DNA of 64,000 nucleotides from Providencia rustigianii DSM 4541 (lineage in GTDB: Bacteria > Pseudomonadota > Gammaproteobacteria > Enterobacterales > Enterobacteriaceae), in NCBI RefSeq assembly GCF_000156395.1, contig NZ_GG703818.1, positions 549,944-613,943 on the forward strand. The letters are read 5' to 3'. The notes below the pieces were generated by a model. That model was given only the letters and a program-made list of their open reading frames with translations. It was not told the origin of the DNA and ran no database searches. Numbering within the stretch: position 1 is the stretch's first letter; each line of letters starts with the position of its first letter. Made by a program: the position numbers and the translations under genes. Positions 1 through 7,860 of this stretch are shown here, piece after piece.

Positions 1-32
1 AAATGGATGCCTTTCAACGCGCATTAGGATAA
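1..32 (+). CDS. 3' end of a gene that begins before the window
   Basis: Only the last nine codons and the stop (TAA at 30-32) are inside the window. The end reads MDAFQRALG, and the same ending recurs before each of the next two DUF6708-type genes (stops at 1220-1222 and 2408-2410), so this is the full-length or remnant partner gene of the repeat unit. Its stop lies a few bases before the next start codon, as in an operon. The product cannot be identified from so little sequence. Confidence 0.5.
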   Translation, partial: MDAFQRALG

Positions 33-37
33 CAATT

Positions 38-990
38 ATGGAGATTTACGGATTATTCCCCCCACTTTTAAACTCAATCGCCCATTGAATGAGCGTGAAC
101 GCGCCACACAATTAGACCAAAAAGTACGGCTGGATTTTGAGACTGACCAATTAATGCCTGACTTGAAAGTGATTGAAATGAACTCGCACTATTTAGAAAC
201 GGTGGATAAATACTATTCATCAAAAGGGTATCTGAGTTTTATTGCCTCGGCAGGGGCTTTTATGCCGATTATTACTTATTTTTCAATGATAGTAACAACC
301 ATTGTCTATCAGCAATATTCATTAGAGGAATGGTTAGCACTTTTATTTCTAGGGGCTATTTTTATCCCTACAGCATTCGGCATGTTGTTTTTATTAAAAA
401 AAGAGTGGTTTGCTTGGACACATTACCCCATCCGCTTTGATCGTAAAAACCAACTCGTTCATGCCCATCGTCATGATGGCTCCGTATTTAGTGCGCGGTG
501 GGATGATGTTTTTTTTACCACCGCAGCAATGTATGGCAGTGATTGCTACATTAGCGGCCATGTCCTTGCCGACGATGGCGTGACCATTGTGGATACCTTT
601 TGTTTACCGGCATCCCATAACAGTATCCCCGCCTTAAAAGCCCATTGGGAATTTGTACGTCGGTATATGGAAGAAGGTCCGGAAGGCATGCAATCGCGTA
701 TCTCTTTTTGCTTGCCAATAGCTGAGAAAAAAGAAAGCTATGGGTTTAGCTTTTTTTATCTGATGACACTCTATAACGGCGCCCCCATTTTATTGTTGCC
801 TTTTCTTGCCCCACTGGCATTTTTATTCAGTATTCCTCGTTATATTGGCATCCTTACCAGCCGGCGCCCCGTTTGGTCGGATAAGATTCAAGCACAATGC
901 CGTGTGGAAGCCAATGACCCTTATCGGTTGGATGCCTCCATGAACCCTAAAAGTTTGTGGGGCACTTTTTTCGGAAAAGCAAAAAAATAA
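38..990 (+). pseudogene. DUF6708-type membrane protein, copy 1, frameshifted near its start
   Basis: First of three tandem copies. The expected ATG at 38 opens MEIYGLF as in the other copies, but the C-rich stretch at 58-69 carries two more bases than copies 2 and 3, so that frame stops at a TGA near 86. From 85 the frame is open for 301 residues and matches copy 3 closely, but its only early start is a TTG at 85; the first in-frame ATG is about 30 codons on. Two hydrophobic segments lie near residues 45-105 and another near 220-260. The family is known from type VI secretion and polymorphic-toxin neighbourhoods; its function is not established. The gene is probably impaired unless the TTG is used. 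Confidence 0.7.
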
Positions 991-1000
991 TCACCCCCGC

Positions 1001-1222
1001 ATGAACCAATACAATAACGTGTTGGTTTCTGATGTATAGAAGGCTGAGGTTATTATTCGTGCGGCAATTTACATTGCCATCGAAGGGCAAAATAAGATCC
1101 AAAAATGGTTAGAGCAATGCCTGTGGCGTCAAGTGCCCGCGCATATCCCTCAAAGTGAATGGCCAAACATTTACCCAACCATGGCCATGGAAATGGACGC
1201 CTTTGAACGCGCACTAGGATAA
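1001..1222 (+). pseudogene. 74-codon remnant of the unit's partner gene, with an in-frame TAG
   Basis: Starting from ATG 1001, eleven bases after copy 1 stops, one frame runs to TAA 1220-1222 and is broken only by a TAG at 1037-1039 (codon 13). The part after the TAG reads KAEVIIRAAIYIAIEGQ and ends MDAFERALG, the same ending as the gene that enters the window at base 1. I infer that the 5' end and 3' end of a longer gene were joined by deletion, leaving this scar. It recurs at 2189-2410 with the same TAG, so the deletion came before the duplication. The intact gene could be a toxin or effector, but this fragment cannot show that. Confidence 0.55.
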
Positions 1223-1226
1223 AAAT

Positions 1227-2178
1227 ATGGATATTTACGGATTATTCCCCCATTTTAAACTCAATCGCCCATTGAATGAGCGTGAACGCACCACACAATT
1301 AGACCAAAAAGTACGGCTGGATTTTGAGACTGACCAATTAATGCCTGACTTGAAAGTGATTGAGATAAACTCACATTATTTAGAAACGGTAGATAAATAC
1401 TATTCGTCAAAAGGCTATTTGAGCTTTATTGCCTCGGCAGGGGCTTTTATGACGATTATTGGTTATTTTTCAATGATAGTAACAACTATTGTCTATCAGC
1501 AATATTCATTAGAGGAATGGCTAGCACTTTTATTTGTAGGGGCTATTTTTATCCCTACAGCATTCGGGATGTTGTTTTTATTAAAAAAAGAGTGGTTTGC
1601 TTGGACACATTACCCAATCCGATTTGATCGTAAAAACCAACTTGTCCATGCGCATCGTCATGATGGTTCCGTGTTTAGTGCGCGATGGGATGATTGTTTT
1701 TTTTACCACCGCCGCAATGCATGGCAGTGATTGCTACATTAGCGGCCATGTCCTTGCCGACGATGGCGTGACCATTGTGGATACCTTTTGTTTACCGGCA
1801 TCCCATAACAGTATCCCCGCCTTAAAAGCCCATTGGGAATTTGTACGTCGGTATATGGAAGAAGGTCCGGAAGGCATGCAATCGCGTATCTCTTTTTGCT
1901 TGCCAATAGCTGAGAAAAAAGAAAGCTATGGGTTTAGCTTTTTTTATCTGATGACACTCTATAACGGCGCCCCCATTTTATTGTTGCCTTTTCTTGCCCC
2001 ACTGGCATTTTTATTCAGCATTCCTCGTTATATTGGCATCCTTACCAGCCGGCGCCCCGTTTGGTCGGATAAGATTCAAGCACAATGCCGTGTGGAAGAC
2101 AATGACCCTTATCGGTTGGATGCCTCCATGAACCCTAAAAGTTTGTGGGGCACTTTTTTCGGAAAAGCAAAAAAATAA
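1227..2178 (+). pseudogene. DUF6708-type membrane protein, copy 2, broken by a one-base insertion
   Basis: The gene starts normally at ATG 1227 (MDIYGLFPHFKLNRP) and matches copies 1 and 3 up to the WDD motif near residue 155. There an extra T at about 1694-1695, just before an eight-T run, shifts the frame and the protein ends early at 1730 after 167 residues. The remaining codons continue in another frame to 2178 and are almost identical to copy 1. Read through the shift, the protein would be about 317 residues, as in copy 3. The fragment keeps the N-terminal transmembrane hairpin but loses the conserved VRRYMEEGP region and the C-terminal membrane segment. Confidence 0.75.
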
Positions 2179-2188
2179 TCACGCCCGC

Positions 2189-2410
2189 ATGAACCAATAC
2201 AATAACGTGTTGGTTTTTGATGTATAGAAGGCTGAGGTTATTATTCGTGCGGCAATTTACATCGCCATCGAAGGACAAAATAAGATCCAAAAATGGTTAG
2301 AGCAATGCCTGTGGCGGAAAGTGCCCACACATATTCCTCAAAGTGAATGGCCAGAGATTTACCCGACCATGTCAATGGAAATGGATGCCTTTCAACGCGC
2401 ATTAGGATAA
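2189..2410 (+). pseudogene. Second copy of the 74-codon remnant
   Basis: It has the same length and reading frame as 1001-1222, with ATG at 2189, an in-frame TAG at 2225-2227 and TAA at 2408-2410. It differs by a few substitutions, for example VFDV for VSDV before the TAG and QSEWPEIYP for QSEWPNIYP after it. A spurious open frame that starts at 2347 inside this remnant, in a different phase, would add 23 residues to copy 3 and should not be used as its start. Confidence 0.55.
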
Positions 2411-2415
2411 CAATT

Positions 2416-3378
2416 ATGGATATTTACGGATTATTCCCCCATTTTAAACTCAATCGCCCATTGAATGAGCGTGAACGCGCCACACAATTAGACCAAAAAG
2501 TACGGCTGGATTTTGAGACTGACCAATTAATGCCTGACTTAAAAGTGATTGAAATAAACTCACACTATTTAGAAACGGTGGATAAATACTATTCGTCAAA
2601 AGGTTACTTAAGTTTTATTGCTTCGGTGATAGGATTTATGATGCTAGGTGCGTATCTAAAAATGATAACTTCAAGTATTTTAACTATTTCATCTAATGAA
2701 AATATATTAGAGGAAATATTAGGACTTTTAGTTTTAGGAATTATTTTTGTTCCCACAGGAATATGGATGTTATTTTTATTAAAAAAAGAGTGGTTTGCTT
2801 GGACACATTACCCCATCCGATTTGATCGTAAGAACCAACTTGTCCATGCTCATCGCCATGATGGCTCGGTTTTTAGTGCGCGATGGGATGAAATTTTTTT
2901 TACCACCGCAGCAATGTATGGCAGTGATTGCTACATTAGCGGCCATGTCCTCGCTGAAGATAGGGTGACGATTGTGGATACCTTTTGTTTACCGGCATCC
3001 CATAACAGTATCCCCGCCTTAAAAGCCCATTGGGAATTTGTACGTCGGTATATGGAAGAAGGTCCGGAAGGCATGCAATCGCGTATCTCTTTTTGCTTGC
3101 CAATAGCTGAGAAAAAAGAAAGCTATGGGTTTAGCTTTTTTTATCTGATGACACTCTATAACGGCGCCCCCATTTTATTGTTGCCTTTTCTTGCCCCACT
3201 GGCATTTTTATTCAGCATTCCTCGTTATATTGGCATCCTTACCAGCCGGCGCCCCGTTTGGTCGGATGAGATTCAAGCGCAATGCCGTACAGAAAAAGAC
3301 GACCCTTATCGGTTGGATGCCTCCATGAACCCTAAAAGTTTGTGGGGCACTTTTTTCGGAAAAACACAAAAACCATGA
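2416..3378 (+). CDS. DUF6708-type membrane protein, copy 3 (intact)
   Basis: The only unbroken copy, 320 residues from ATG 2416 (MDIYGLFPHF), the start shared with copy 2. It has two hydrophobic segments near residues 50-105, a soluble middle part with WTHYPIRFDRK and VRRYMEEGPEG, and a hydrophobic segment near 235-275. Compared with copies 1 and 2 the changes are concentrated in the N-terminal membrane hairpin (residues about 52-100), while both flanks are nearly identical. Members of this family are commonly found beside T6SS and toxin genes, which would suit an immunity or accessory role, but nothing here proves it. A strong hairpin follows at once. Confidence 0.75.
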   Translation: MDIYGLFPHFKLNRPLNERERATQLDQKVRLDFETDQLMPDLKVIEINSHYLETVDKYYSSKGYLSFIASVIGFMMLGAYLKMITSSILTISSNENILEEILGLLVLGIIFVPTGIWMLFLLKKEWFAWTHYPIRFDRKNQLVHAHRHDGSVFSARWDEIFFTTAAMYGSDCYISGHVLAEDRVTIVDTFCLPASHNSIPALKAHWEFVRRYMEEGPEGMQSRISFCLPIAEKKESYGFSFFYLMTLYNGAPILLLPFLAPLAFLFSIPRYIGILTSRRPVWSDEIQAQCRTEKDDPYRLDASMNPKSLWGTFFGKTQKP

Positions 3379-3386
3379 TGAAAAAT

Positions 3387-3417
3387 AAAACACCCAATGA
3401 GTTTCATTGGGTGTTTT
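3387..3417. terminator. Bidirectional terminator between the tandem array and alx
   Basis: AAAACACCCAATGA and TCATTGGGTGTTTT form a perfect 14-bp stem with a three-base loop. A-rich and T-rich arms on both sides make it usable for the convergent array (plus strand) and alx (minus strand). Confidence 0.85.
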
Positions 3418-3462
3418 AAGGTTCAAGGTGGTTAATTCATATCAAAACTCACCACAAAAACA

Positions 3463-4434
3463 TTATTCGTTTATCAGATTTTTTGCTTCGTTGCGCTTAT
3501 TCACAATCGCATTAATCACTAATGTCAGAATCAGAATAGCAGCAACGGTGCTTAACGAAATTGCTGTTGGAATATGGTAAATATCGATTAGCAGCATCTT
3601 CACACCGATAAAGGTCAGAATAATGGCTAAACCATATTTCAGCATCGAGAACTTCTCAGCCACACCTGCTAATAAGAAGTACATTGCACGCAGACCTAAG
3701 ATAGCAAATAAGTTCGACGTTAAGACAATGAACGGGTCAGTGGTGACAGCAAAAATTGCTGGGATACTGTCTACCGCAAAAATGACGTCACTAATTTCCA
3801 CTAAAATTAACACTAAAATCAGTGGAGTCGCGAACAATACCCCATTGCGTTTAATGAAAAATTTCTCACCGTGCAGCTCATCCGTCATACGCAGATGCGA
3901 GCGAACCCATTTCACCAGTGGCTTATCATTGATCGGGGAATCATCTTCTTTGGCAAACGCCATTTTTATACCCGTGAATAATAAGAACGCACCGAAGACA
4001 TACAGGATCCAACTAAATTGCGACACTAACCAGCTACCCGCGAAGATCATAATCGTACGCAGCACGATAGCCCCAAGTACACCGTAAACTAATACGCGGC
4101 GCTGTAAATTTGCTGGGATTGCAAAATAGCCAAACAACATTAACCAAACAAACACGTTATCGACCGCTAACGCTTTTTCTAACAGGTAGCCTGTTAAGAA
4201 TGCCATAGTTTGCGTATCGGCAAATTCACGTCCAACCGTGTCATTGAAATACCACCACAAACCACCCGCAAAAATTAGCGATAACGTTACCCACAAGATG
4301 CTCCAGCCAGCCGCTTGTTTCATCGACATAGCCTGACCTTTATGTTTTCCTTGCCAAAACATATCGACCAGCAACATAACTAGGATCATGACAGCGAAGC
4401 TGCCCCACAAAATTGGATTACCCACAGAGTTCAT
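3463..4434 (-). CDS. alx: TerC/Alx family membrane protein, manganese export
   Basis: A 323-residue inner-membrane protein of the TerC family, close in length to E. coli Alx (321). It has about nine hydrophobic segments. Conserved acidic signatures include [12 protein letters not shown] near residue 87 and [15 protein letters not shown] near 218, the membrane acidic residues characteristic of the family. Alx is induced by alkaline pH and by manganese and helps lower cytoplasmic manganese. The upstream leader carries a yybP-ykoY type riboswitch with its own terminator, so regulation by manganese is supported by sequence. The gene is monocistronic and convergent with the DUF6708 array. Confidence 0.93.
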   Translation of the reverse strand: MNSVGNPILWGSFAVMILVMLLVDMFWQGKHKGQAMSMKQAAGWSILWVTLSLIFAGGLWWYFNDTVGREFADTQTMAFLTGYLLEKALAVDNVFVWLMLFGYFAIPANLQRRVLVYGVLGAIVLRTIMIFAGSWLVSQFSWILYVFGAFLLFTGIKMAFAKEDDSPINDKPLVKWVRSHLRMTDELHGEKFFIKRNGVLFATPLILVLILVEISDVIFAVDSIPAIFAVTTDPFIVLTSNLFAILGLRAMYFLLAGVAEKFSMLKYGLAIILTFIGVKMLLIDIYHIPTAISLSTVAAILILTLVINAIVNKRNEAKNLINE

Positions 4435-4472
4435 TTTATACCCTTACCAAACAAAAAAATGACGCAAAAAAA

Positions 4473-4499
4473 CGGCTGATATCCAGAAGACATCAGCCG
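4473..4499 (-). terminator. Riboswitch-linked intrinsic terminator before alx
   Basis: On the minus strand CGGCTGAT and ATCAGCCG form a stem, followed by seven Ts (4466-4472 on the plus strand). It lies between the aptamer and the alx start codon, which is the usual expression-platform position. Confidence 0.85.
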
Positions 4500-4519
4500 C
4501 TTAAATGTTTTTCCCTCAA

Positions 4520-4690
4520 GTTATCACTTTTGGTTGTAAACGATGAGCAAACCTCGCCTTCTGGCAAGGTCTCACTTACAACACAGATAACCTAAGATTA
4601 GGAATTTGTGGTGCTCGGTTACCGGGTACAATGTGTGTACCGTAATGACGATAATCCGACAGAAGAAGTTACTCCCCTTTGCTATGCGCA
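4520..4690 (-). promoter_or_regulatory. yybP-ykoY (manganese) riboswitch in the alx leader
   Basis: Read on the minus strand, the leader has AAAGGGGAGTAACTTC (about 4684-4669), then an arm ending in GAGACCTTGCC, loop AGAAGG, and CGAGGTTTGCTCATCG (about 4573-4540). The GGGGAGTA box and the ACCTTGCC/GGCGAGGT hairpin match the yybP-ykoY consensus that precedes alx in E. coli. A terminator stem follows at 4473-4499. The exact borders are approximate. Confidence 0.85.
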
Positions 4691-5060
4691 TACGATAAGG
4701 TAATTAGTCTTAAAATGCAATAATTAGCTAACAATGATTTAATACTATTTTTTATTAACTAAACGGAAATTAACTGACTAATTATGGGAATTTCTAACTA
4801 TCTATAGTGGCATCCACGTATTTTGATTATCTTTAATGGTTTAACAAATGATGAGTAAATTGTAAGAATCCCCCTCAAATTAAATGGATCCTCAAAATAA
4901 GCTTAAAATTTGCTGTTTAGTTATTTTTTGTTTTGTTAAAGTGGTCGGGTTTTACACTAACAGTCTGAAGAAACAACTCGTTCATTCAGGCATTTACTTA
5001 ATCCATTTATCCCTGCCCAACAACAAGTTTGTTGCTGTTATTGCCGTTTAGGAAACATTA
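4691..5060. other. AT-rich intergenic region between alx and yqjA
   Basis: This stretch separates the divergent alx riboswitch and yqjA, and must hold both promoters. No open frame of note or strong hairpin was seen. I could not place -35/-10 hexamers with confidence. Confidence 0.5.
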
Positions 5061-5720
5061 ATGGAATTAGTTAGAGAACTTTTTTTCGCCCTTTGGCACC
5101 AAGATTACGAAACCTTATCTAACCCCTCGTTGATATGGTCCATTTACTTCATGCTTTTTGCTATCCTGCTATTAGAAAACGGGGTCTTACCCGCAGCTTT
5201 TCTACCGGGAGATAGCCTACTGATTCTGGTTGGCGTATTAATCGCTAAAGGCACGTTAAGCTACCCCTTAACCATTGTTATTTTAACCGCTGGTGCAAGT
5301 ATTGGCTGTTGGATTGGTTATATACAGGGGCGCTGGCTAAGTAATACCAAAATAGTTAAAGGATGGTTAGACCATCTTCCTGAGCACTACCATCAACGTG
5401 CCTATGGTCTGTTTCACCGCCATGGGCTTGCTGCGTTATTGATTGGTCGCTTCTTAGCGTTCGTTAGAACATTACTCCCAACCATCGCGGGTCTTGCTGG
5501 TTTAAAAAATGGTCGTTTTCAGCTATTCAACTGGTTAAGCGGTCTATTATGGGTACTGATTTTAACCGCTATTGGTTATGGGTTTGGTAAAAGTCCTATT
5601 TTCCAACAATATGAACACCGAATCATGAATGTCCTGATGCTAATTCCAGTCTGTTTATTAGTATTGGGTCTTGTCGGTAGTATCGCAGTTGTGGTTAAGA
5701 AAAAGTTTTCTCGTAAATAA
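5061..5720 (+). CDS. yqjA: DedA family membrane protein YqjA
   Basis: A 219-residue protein, nearly the same length as E. coli YqjA (220), with the DedA signature ENGLLPAAFLPGD-like ENGVLPAAFLPGD near residue 41 and GRFLAFVRTLLPTIAGL near residue 130. DedA proteins are inner-membrane, proton-linked transporters connected to undecaprenyl-phosphate or phospholipid recycling and to membrane-potential and alkaline tolerance. In E. coli yqjA is followed by mzrA and yqjC; here neither is present and a 10-bp hairpin follows instead, so it is probably transcribed alone. Confidence 0.93.
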   Translation: MELVRELFFALWHQDYETLSNPSLIWSIYFMLFAILLLENGVLPAAFLPGDSLLILVGVLIAKGTLSYPLTIVILTAGASIGCWIGYIQGRWLSNTKIVKGWLDHLPEHYHQRAYGLFHRHGLAALLIGRFLAFVRTLLPTIAGLAGLKNGRFQLFNWLSGLLWVLILTAIGYGFGKSPIFQQYEHRIMNVLMLIPVCLLVLGLVGSIAVVVKKKFSRK

Positions 5721-5740
5721 ATAACCTTCTCGGATTTTAT

Positions 5741-5765
5741 GCAGGAATAATTTTGTTATTCCTGC
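5741..5765 (+). terminator. Hairpin after yqjA
   Basis: GCAGGAATAA and TTATTCCTGC pair perfectly around a five-base loop 20 bases after the yqjA stop. A pyrimidine-rich stretch follows, not a clean T run, so termination may be partial. Confidence 0.6.
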
Positions 5766-5869
5766 CTCCTTCCTTTTCAACTCTCTCAATTACTGATTGC
5801 ACTTAATTCAAAAAAAGCTATTGTAGGTATTATTACGGCAACTTTTTTCTATTGATAGGAGATTCGACT

Positions 5870-6175
5870 ATGTCATCTAACCATTCATCCGAAGATCTAC
5901 GTGCAGAACTTAAATCACTCGCAGATTCTCTAGAATCGATGCTTAACACTACCCAAGATAAATCAAAAGAAGAAATTGAAGGCTTAAAGGCCAAAGCGCG
6001 TGAAGCCCTTTCCTCTTCAAGAGCAAAATTAGGGCAAGCCAGCGAAAAAATCACCGCGCAAACAAAAGAAATTGCGGGTCAGGCTGATAACTACGTCCAC
6101 GAAAACCCATGGAAGAGTGTCGGAATCGGTGCCGCTGTCGGTGTTGTTCTTGGCATGTTGCTCTCTAAACGTTAA
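5870..6175 (+). CDS. yqjD: YqjD, DUF883 tail-anchored ribosome-binding protein
   Basis: It is 101 residues, the same as E. coli YqjD. ATG 5870 is preceded by AGGAG, so it is preferred over the TTG at 5852. The protein has a charged, helix-forming N-terminal part (residues about 5-75) and a single C-terminal transmembrane helix ending GMLLSKR. E. coli YqjD is held in the inner membrane by this tail and binds ribosomes in stationary phase. It is first in a tight yqjD-yqjE-yqjK cluster, with yqjE following within ten bases. Confidence 0.92.
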   Translation: MSSNHSSEDLRAELKSLADSLESMLNTTQDKSKEEIEGLKAKAREALSSSRAKLGQASEKITAQTKEIAGQADNYVHENPWKSVGIGAAVGVVLGMLLSKR

Positions 6176-6184
6176 TTGGTCACT

Positions 6185-6592
6185 ATGGAACAGCCATCAC
6201 CACGTCAAGGACCCGGTAAAAGGGTCCTAGATTCACTGCAAAGAATATTGGGTCTTACCGTGAAAATGGTGGAGACACGTATCCAACTGATTGCGGTTGA
6301 ACTCGAAGAAGAAAAACTTAACCTTGTTCATTTATTATTATTAGCAGGGCTGACACTTCTATTTACTGCATTTGGTCTGATGTGTCTTATTGGGTTGATT
6401 TTTTGGTCCGTGGATCCAATATACCGTTATCAAGCTTTAGCTATCACCACTGGCACCTTGGTGTTACTGGCGATTATCTTTGCTATTTGGACGCTAAAAA
6501 AAGCCAAACAATCGACACTGTTAGGGTCAACTCGCGAACAATTACGTAAAGATACTCAAGCGTTAACGGGAGTTGATGATGAGCAAAAGTAA
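6185..6592 (+). CDS. yqjE: YqjE, phage-holin-III-like membrane protein
   Basis: A 135-residue protein from ATG 6185, with two transmembrane helices near residues 50-72 and 83-103 (LLLAGLTLLFTAFGLMCLIG and the LALVL-type second helix). This size matches E. coli YqjE (134). A TTG at 6176 directly after the yqjD stop would add three residues and is less likely. The function is unknown; YqjE is encoded with YqjD and YqjK and is presumed to act at the inner membrane. Its end overlaps the start of yqjK, implying translational coupling. Confidence 0.9.
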   Translation: MEQPSPRQGPGKRVLDSLQRILGLTVKMVETRIQLIAVELEEEKLNLVHLLLLAGLTLLFTAFGLMCLIGLIFWSVDPIYRYQALAITTGTLVLLAIIFAIWTLKKAKQSTLLGSTREQLRKDTQALTGVDDEQK

Positions 6593-6881
6593 ACGCCAAT
6601 TGCTCGCAGAAAAAAAACTCAGGCTGGTTGCTGATATTGAACAGCAACGAGCCGAGTTATCGGCCAATAAACAAGATTGGTTACAAGCCACTGCCCCTTA
6701 TGATCGTGCATGGCAAACCTTGATGACATTCCGCCCAATATTTATCGCAGCGACAGGGCTTATTTCGATTATCTCTCTAAGACATCCCAATCGATTTATC
6801 TCATTAAGCAAAAAAGCGATTGCGACATGGGGTTTAATTCGCACACTAAAAAGCAGCTTAAATAGCATTAATCAGAAATAG
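6579..6881 (+). CDS. yqjK: YqjK family protein
   Basis: It is 100 residues (E. coli YqjK has 99) and overlaps yqjE by 14 bases. Three consecutive codons, TTG, ATG and ATG at 6573-6581, could start it; ATG 6579 is chosen because GGGAG at 6568-6572 sits six bases before it. The N-terminal third is rich in lysine, arginine and glutamate, likely a short coiled coil. One hydrophobic stretch (residues about 55-70, FIAATGLISIISL) could be membrane-associated. No biochemical role is known. Confidence 0.88.
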   Translation: MSKSKRQLLAEKKLRLVADIEQQRAELSANKQDWLQATAPYDRAWQTLMTFRPIFIAATGLISIISLRHPNRFISLSKKAIATWGLIRTLKSSLNSINQK

Positions 6882-7146
6882 CCTATCCCATCCAGACAAA
6901 AATAGTCACTATTTGTCAATTAGATAGAGTTAACTATCTCTATTTACTCTCTTTTTCACGCCTAACTAAACACATTCAATTTTTTTGTCTATCTTTGTTA
7001 ATAAGCTTAGCTTTTTATTGAATGAGTTAAGCCATAAGATAAGCGCATCAAAGATTTCTAGCCCTTTCGTGCTGAAACTTAGCTTATAACGCGATAATTA
7101 TCGCAATTAGTTAAAATTTAATGACCGTTTTATCTGGAGAGATTCA

Positions 7147-7542
7147 ATGAAAAATTTAGAAAGTGGAGCTATTTTATTAGCACGTATTTTGATGCCAATT
7201 CTGTTTATTGTTGCTGGCTACGGCAAGTTAGGTGATGCCTACGCAGGAACTCAACAATATATGCAAGCGATGGGTGTCCCGGGCTTTTTACTGCCTCTGA
7301 CCATTTTACTTGAGCTGGGTGGTGGAATTGCAATTTTACTGGGTCTATTAACCCGTACAACCGCAATTTTTACCGCATTATTCACTGCATTAACCGCGCT
7401 GCTGTTCCATACGAATTTCAGCGTTGATCCAAACAGTTTGATGTTTATGAAAAACCTGACCATCGCAGGCGGCTATATTCTGTTAGCGGTCACTGGCCCA
7501 GGTAAATTCAGTATTGACCATTTATTAAACAAGAAATGGTAA
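7147..7542 (+). CDS. yqjF: YqjF, DoxX family membrane protein
   Basis: A 131-residue DoxX-type protein with four hydrophobic segments and the typical start LLARILMPILFIVAGYGKL. ATG 7147 follows GGAGA. In E. coli the yqjF promoter is activated by the LysR regulator YhaJ and responds to nitroaromatic breakdown products. Here yhaJ is the next gene, on the opposite strand, so the pair has stayed together although yqjG, yhaH and yhaI are gone. A separate promoter in the 265-bp gap before it is likely. Confidence 0.92.
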   Translation: MKNLESGAILLARILMPILFIVAGYGKLGDAYAGTQQYMQAMGVPGFLLPLTILLELGGGIAILLGLLTRTTAIFTALFTALTALLFHTNFSVDPNSLMFMKNLTIAGGYILLAVTGPGKFSIDHLLNKKW

Positions 7543-7627
7543 TCTCGATTTTTTAGTCACTATCGAGCCAGTAGACATTAGCGTTACCCTCAATTAGACA
7601 TCTTCATCCTATTTGTCCAATACCTTT

Positions 7628-7652
7628 GCACCTCCTCGGAGGTGCTTTTTTT
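7628..7652 (+). terminator. Terminator after yqjF
   Basis: GCACCTCC and GGAGGTGC form a nearly loopless 8-bp stem at 7628-7645, followed by seven Ts. It lies 85 bases after the yqjF stop. Confidence 0.88.
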
Positions 7653-7741
7653 GCTTCCGTTCTCACTTCTGTCTTTGCTTTTTGCTTCTGTCTTTGCTTT
7701 CTTTTTTATTTTTGCTTTTCCGAGTAGCTCCACGAGTGATC

Positions 7742-7858
7742 TCTAAATAATTCGAGTTGTAGCAAGGCGGCAAGTGAAGTTATCCCTAGGAGCATACACA
7801 AGTATGTGACTAGGGTAACTTTATGAAGCCAACACAGCTACGGCTTGAAGTATGACGA
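7742..7858. repeat. Dispersed ~120-bp repeat, copy A
   Basis: It starts TCTAAATAATTCGAGTTGT, continues AAGGCGGCAAG, and ends CTTGAAGTATGACGA. Two more copies lie at 20958-21075 and 21086-21203. The centre (7784-7815) is an inverted repeat: CCCTAG, GAG, CATAC, loop ACAA, GTATG, TGA, CTAGGG. Similar elements are common between genes in enterobacteria. The 3' border touches the yhaJ stop codon, and TCTAAATAATT recurs at 7867-7877 inside the end of yhaJ. Confidence 0.8.
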
Positions 7859-7860
7859 GA

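Larger units (their letters stand above)
1..3378 (+). repeat. Three tandem ~1.19-kb repeat units
   Basis: The string AAATGGA(T/C)GCCTTT occurs at 1, 1191 and 2379, giving periods of 1190 and 1188 bases. Each unit holds the 3' end of the partner gene followed by one DUF6708-type gene. Long stretches are identical between units, especially the last ~450 bases of each gene. This indicates recent duplication or ongoing gene conversion. Confidence 0.9.

Noticed and set aside
2347-2415. 23 extra N-terminal codons for DUF6708-type copy 3
   Set aside because: They overlap, out of frame, the conserved 3' end of the partner remnant, and copies 1 and 2 support the start at 2416.
7784-7815. Central palindrome of the dispersed repeat as a rho-independent terminator for yhaJ or yqjF
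   Set aside because: A separate, better terminator follows yqjF at 7628-7652; the palindrome belongs to every copy of the repeat and has no adjacent T run in copy A.
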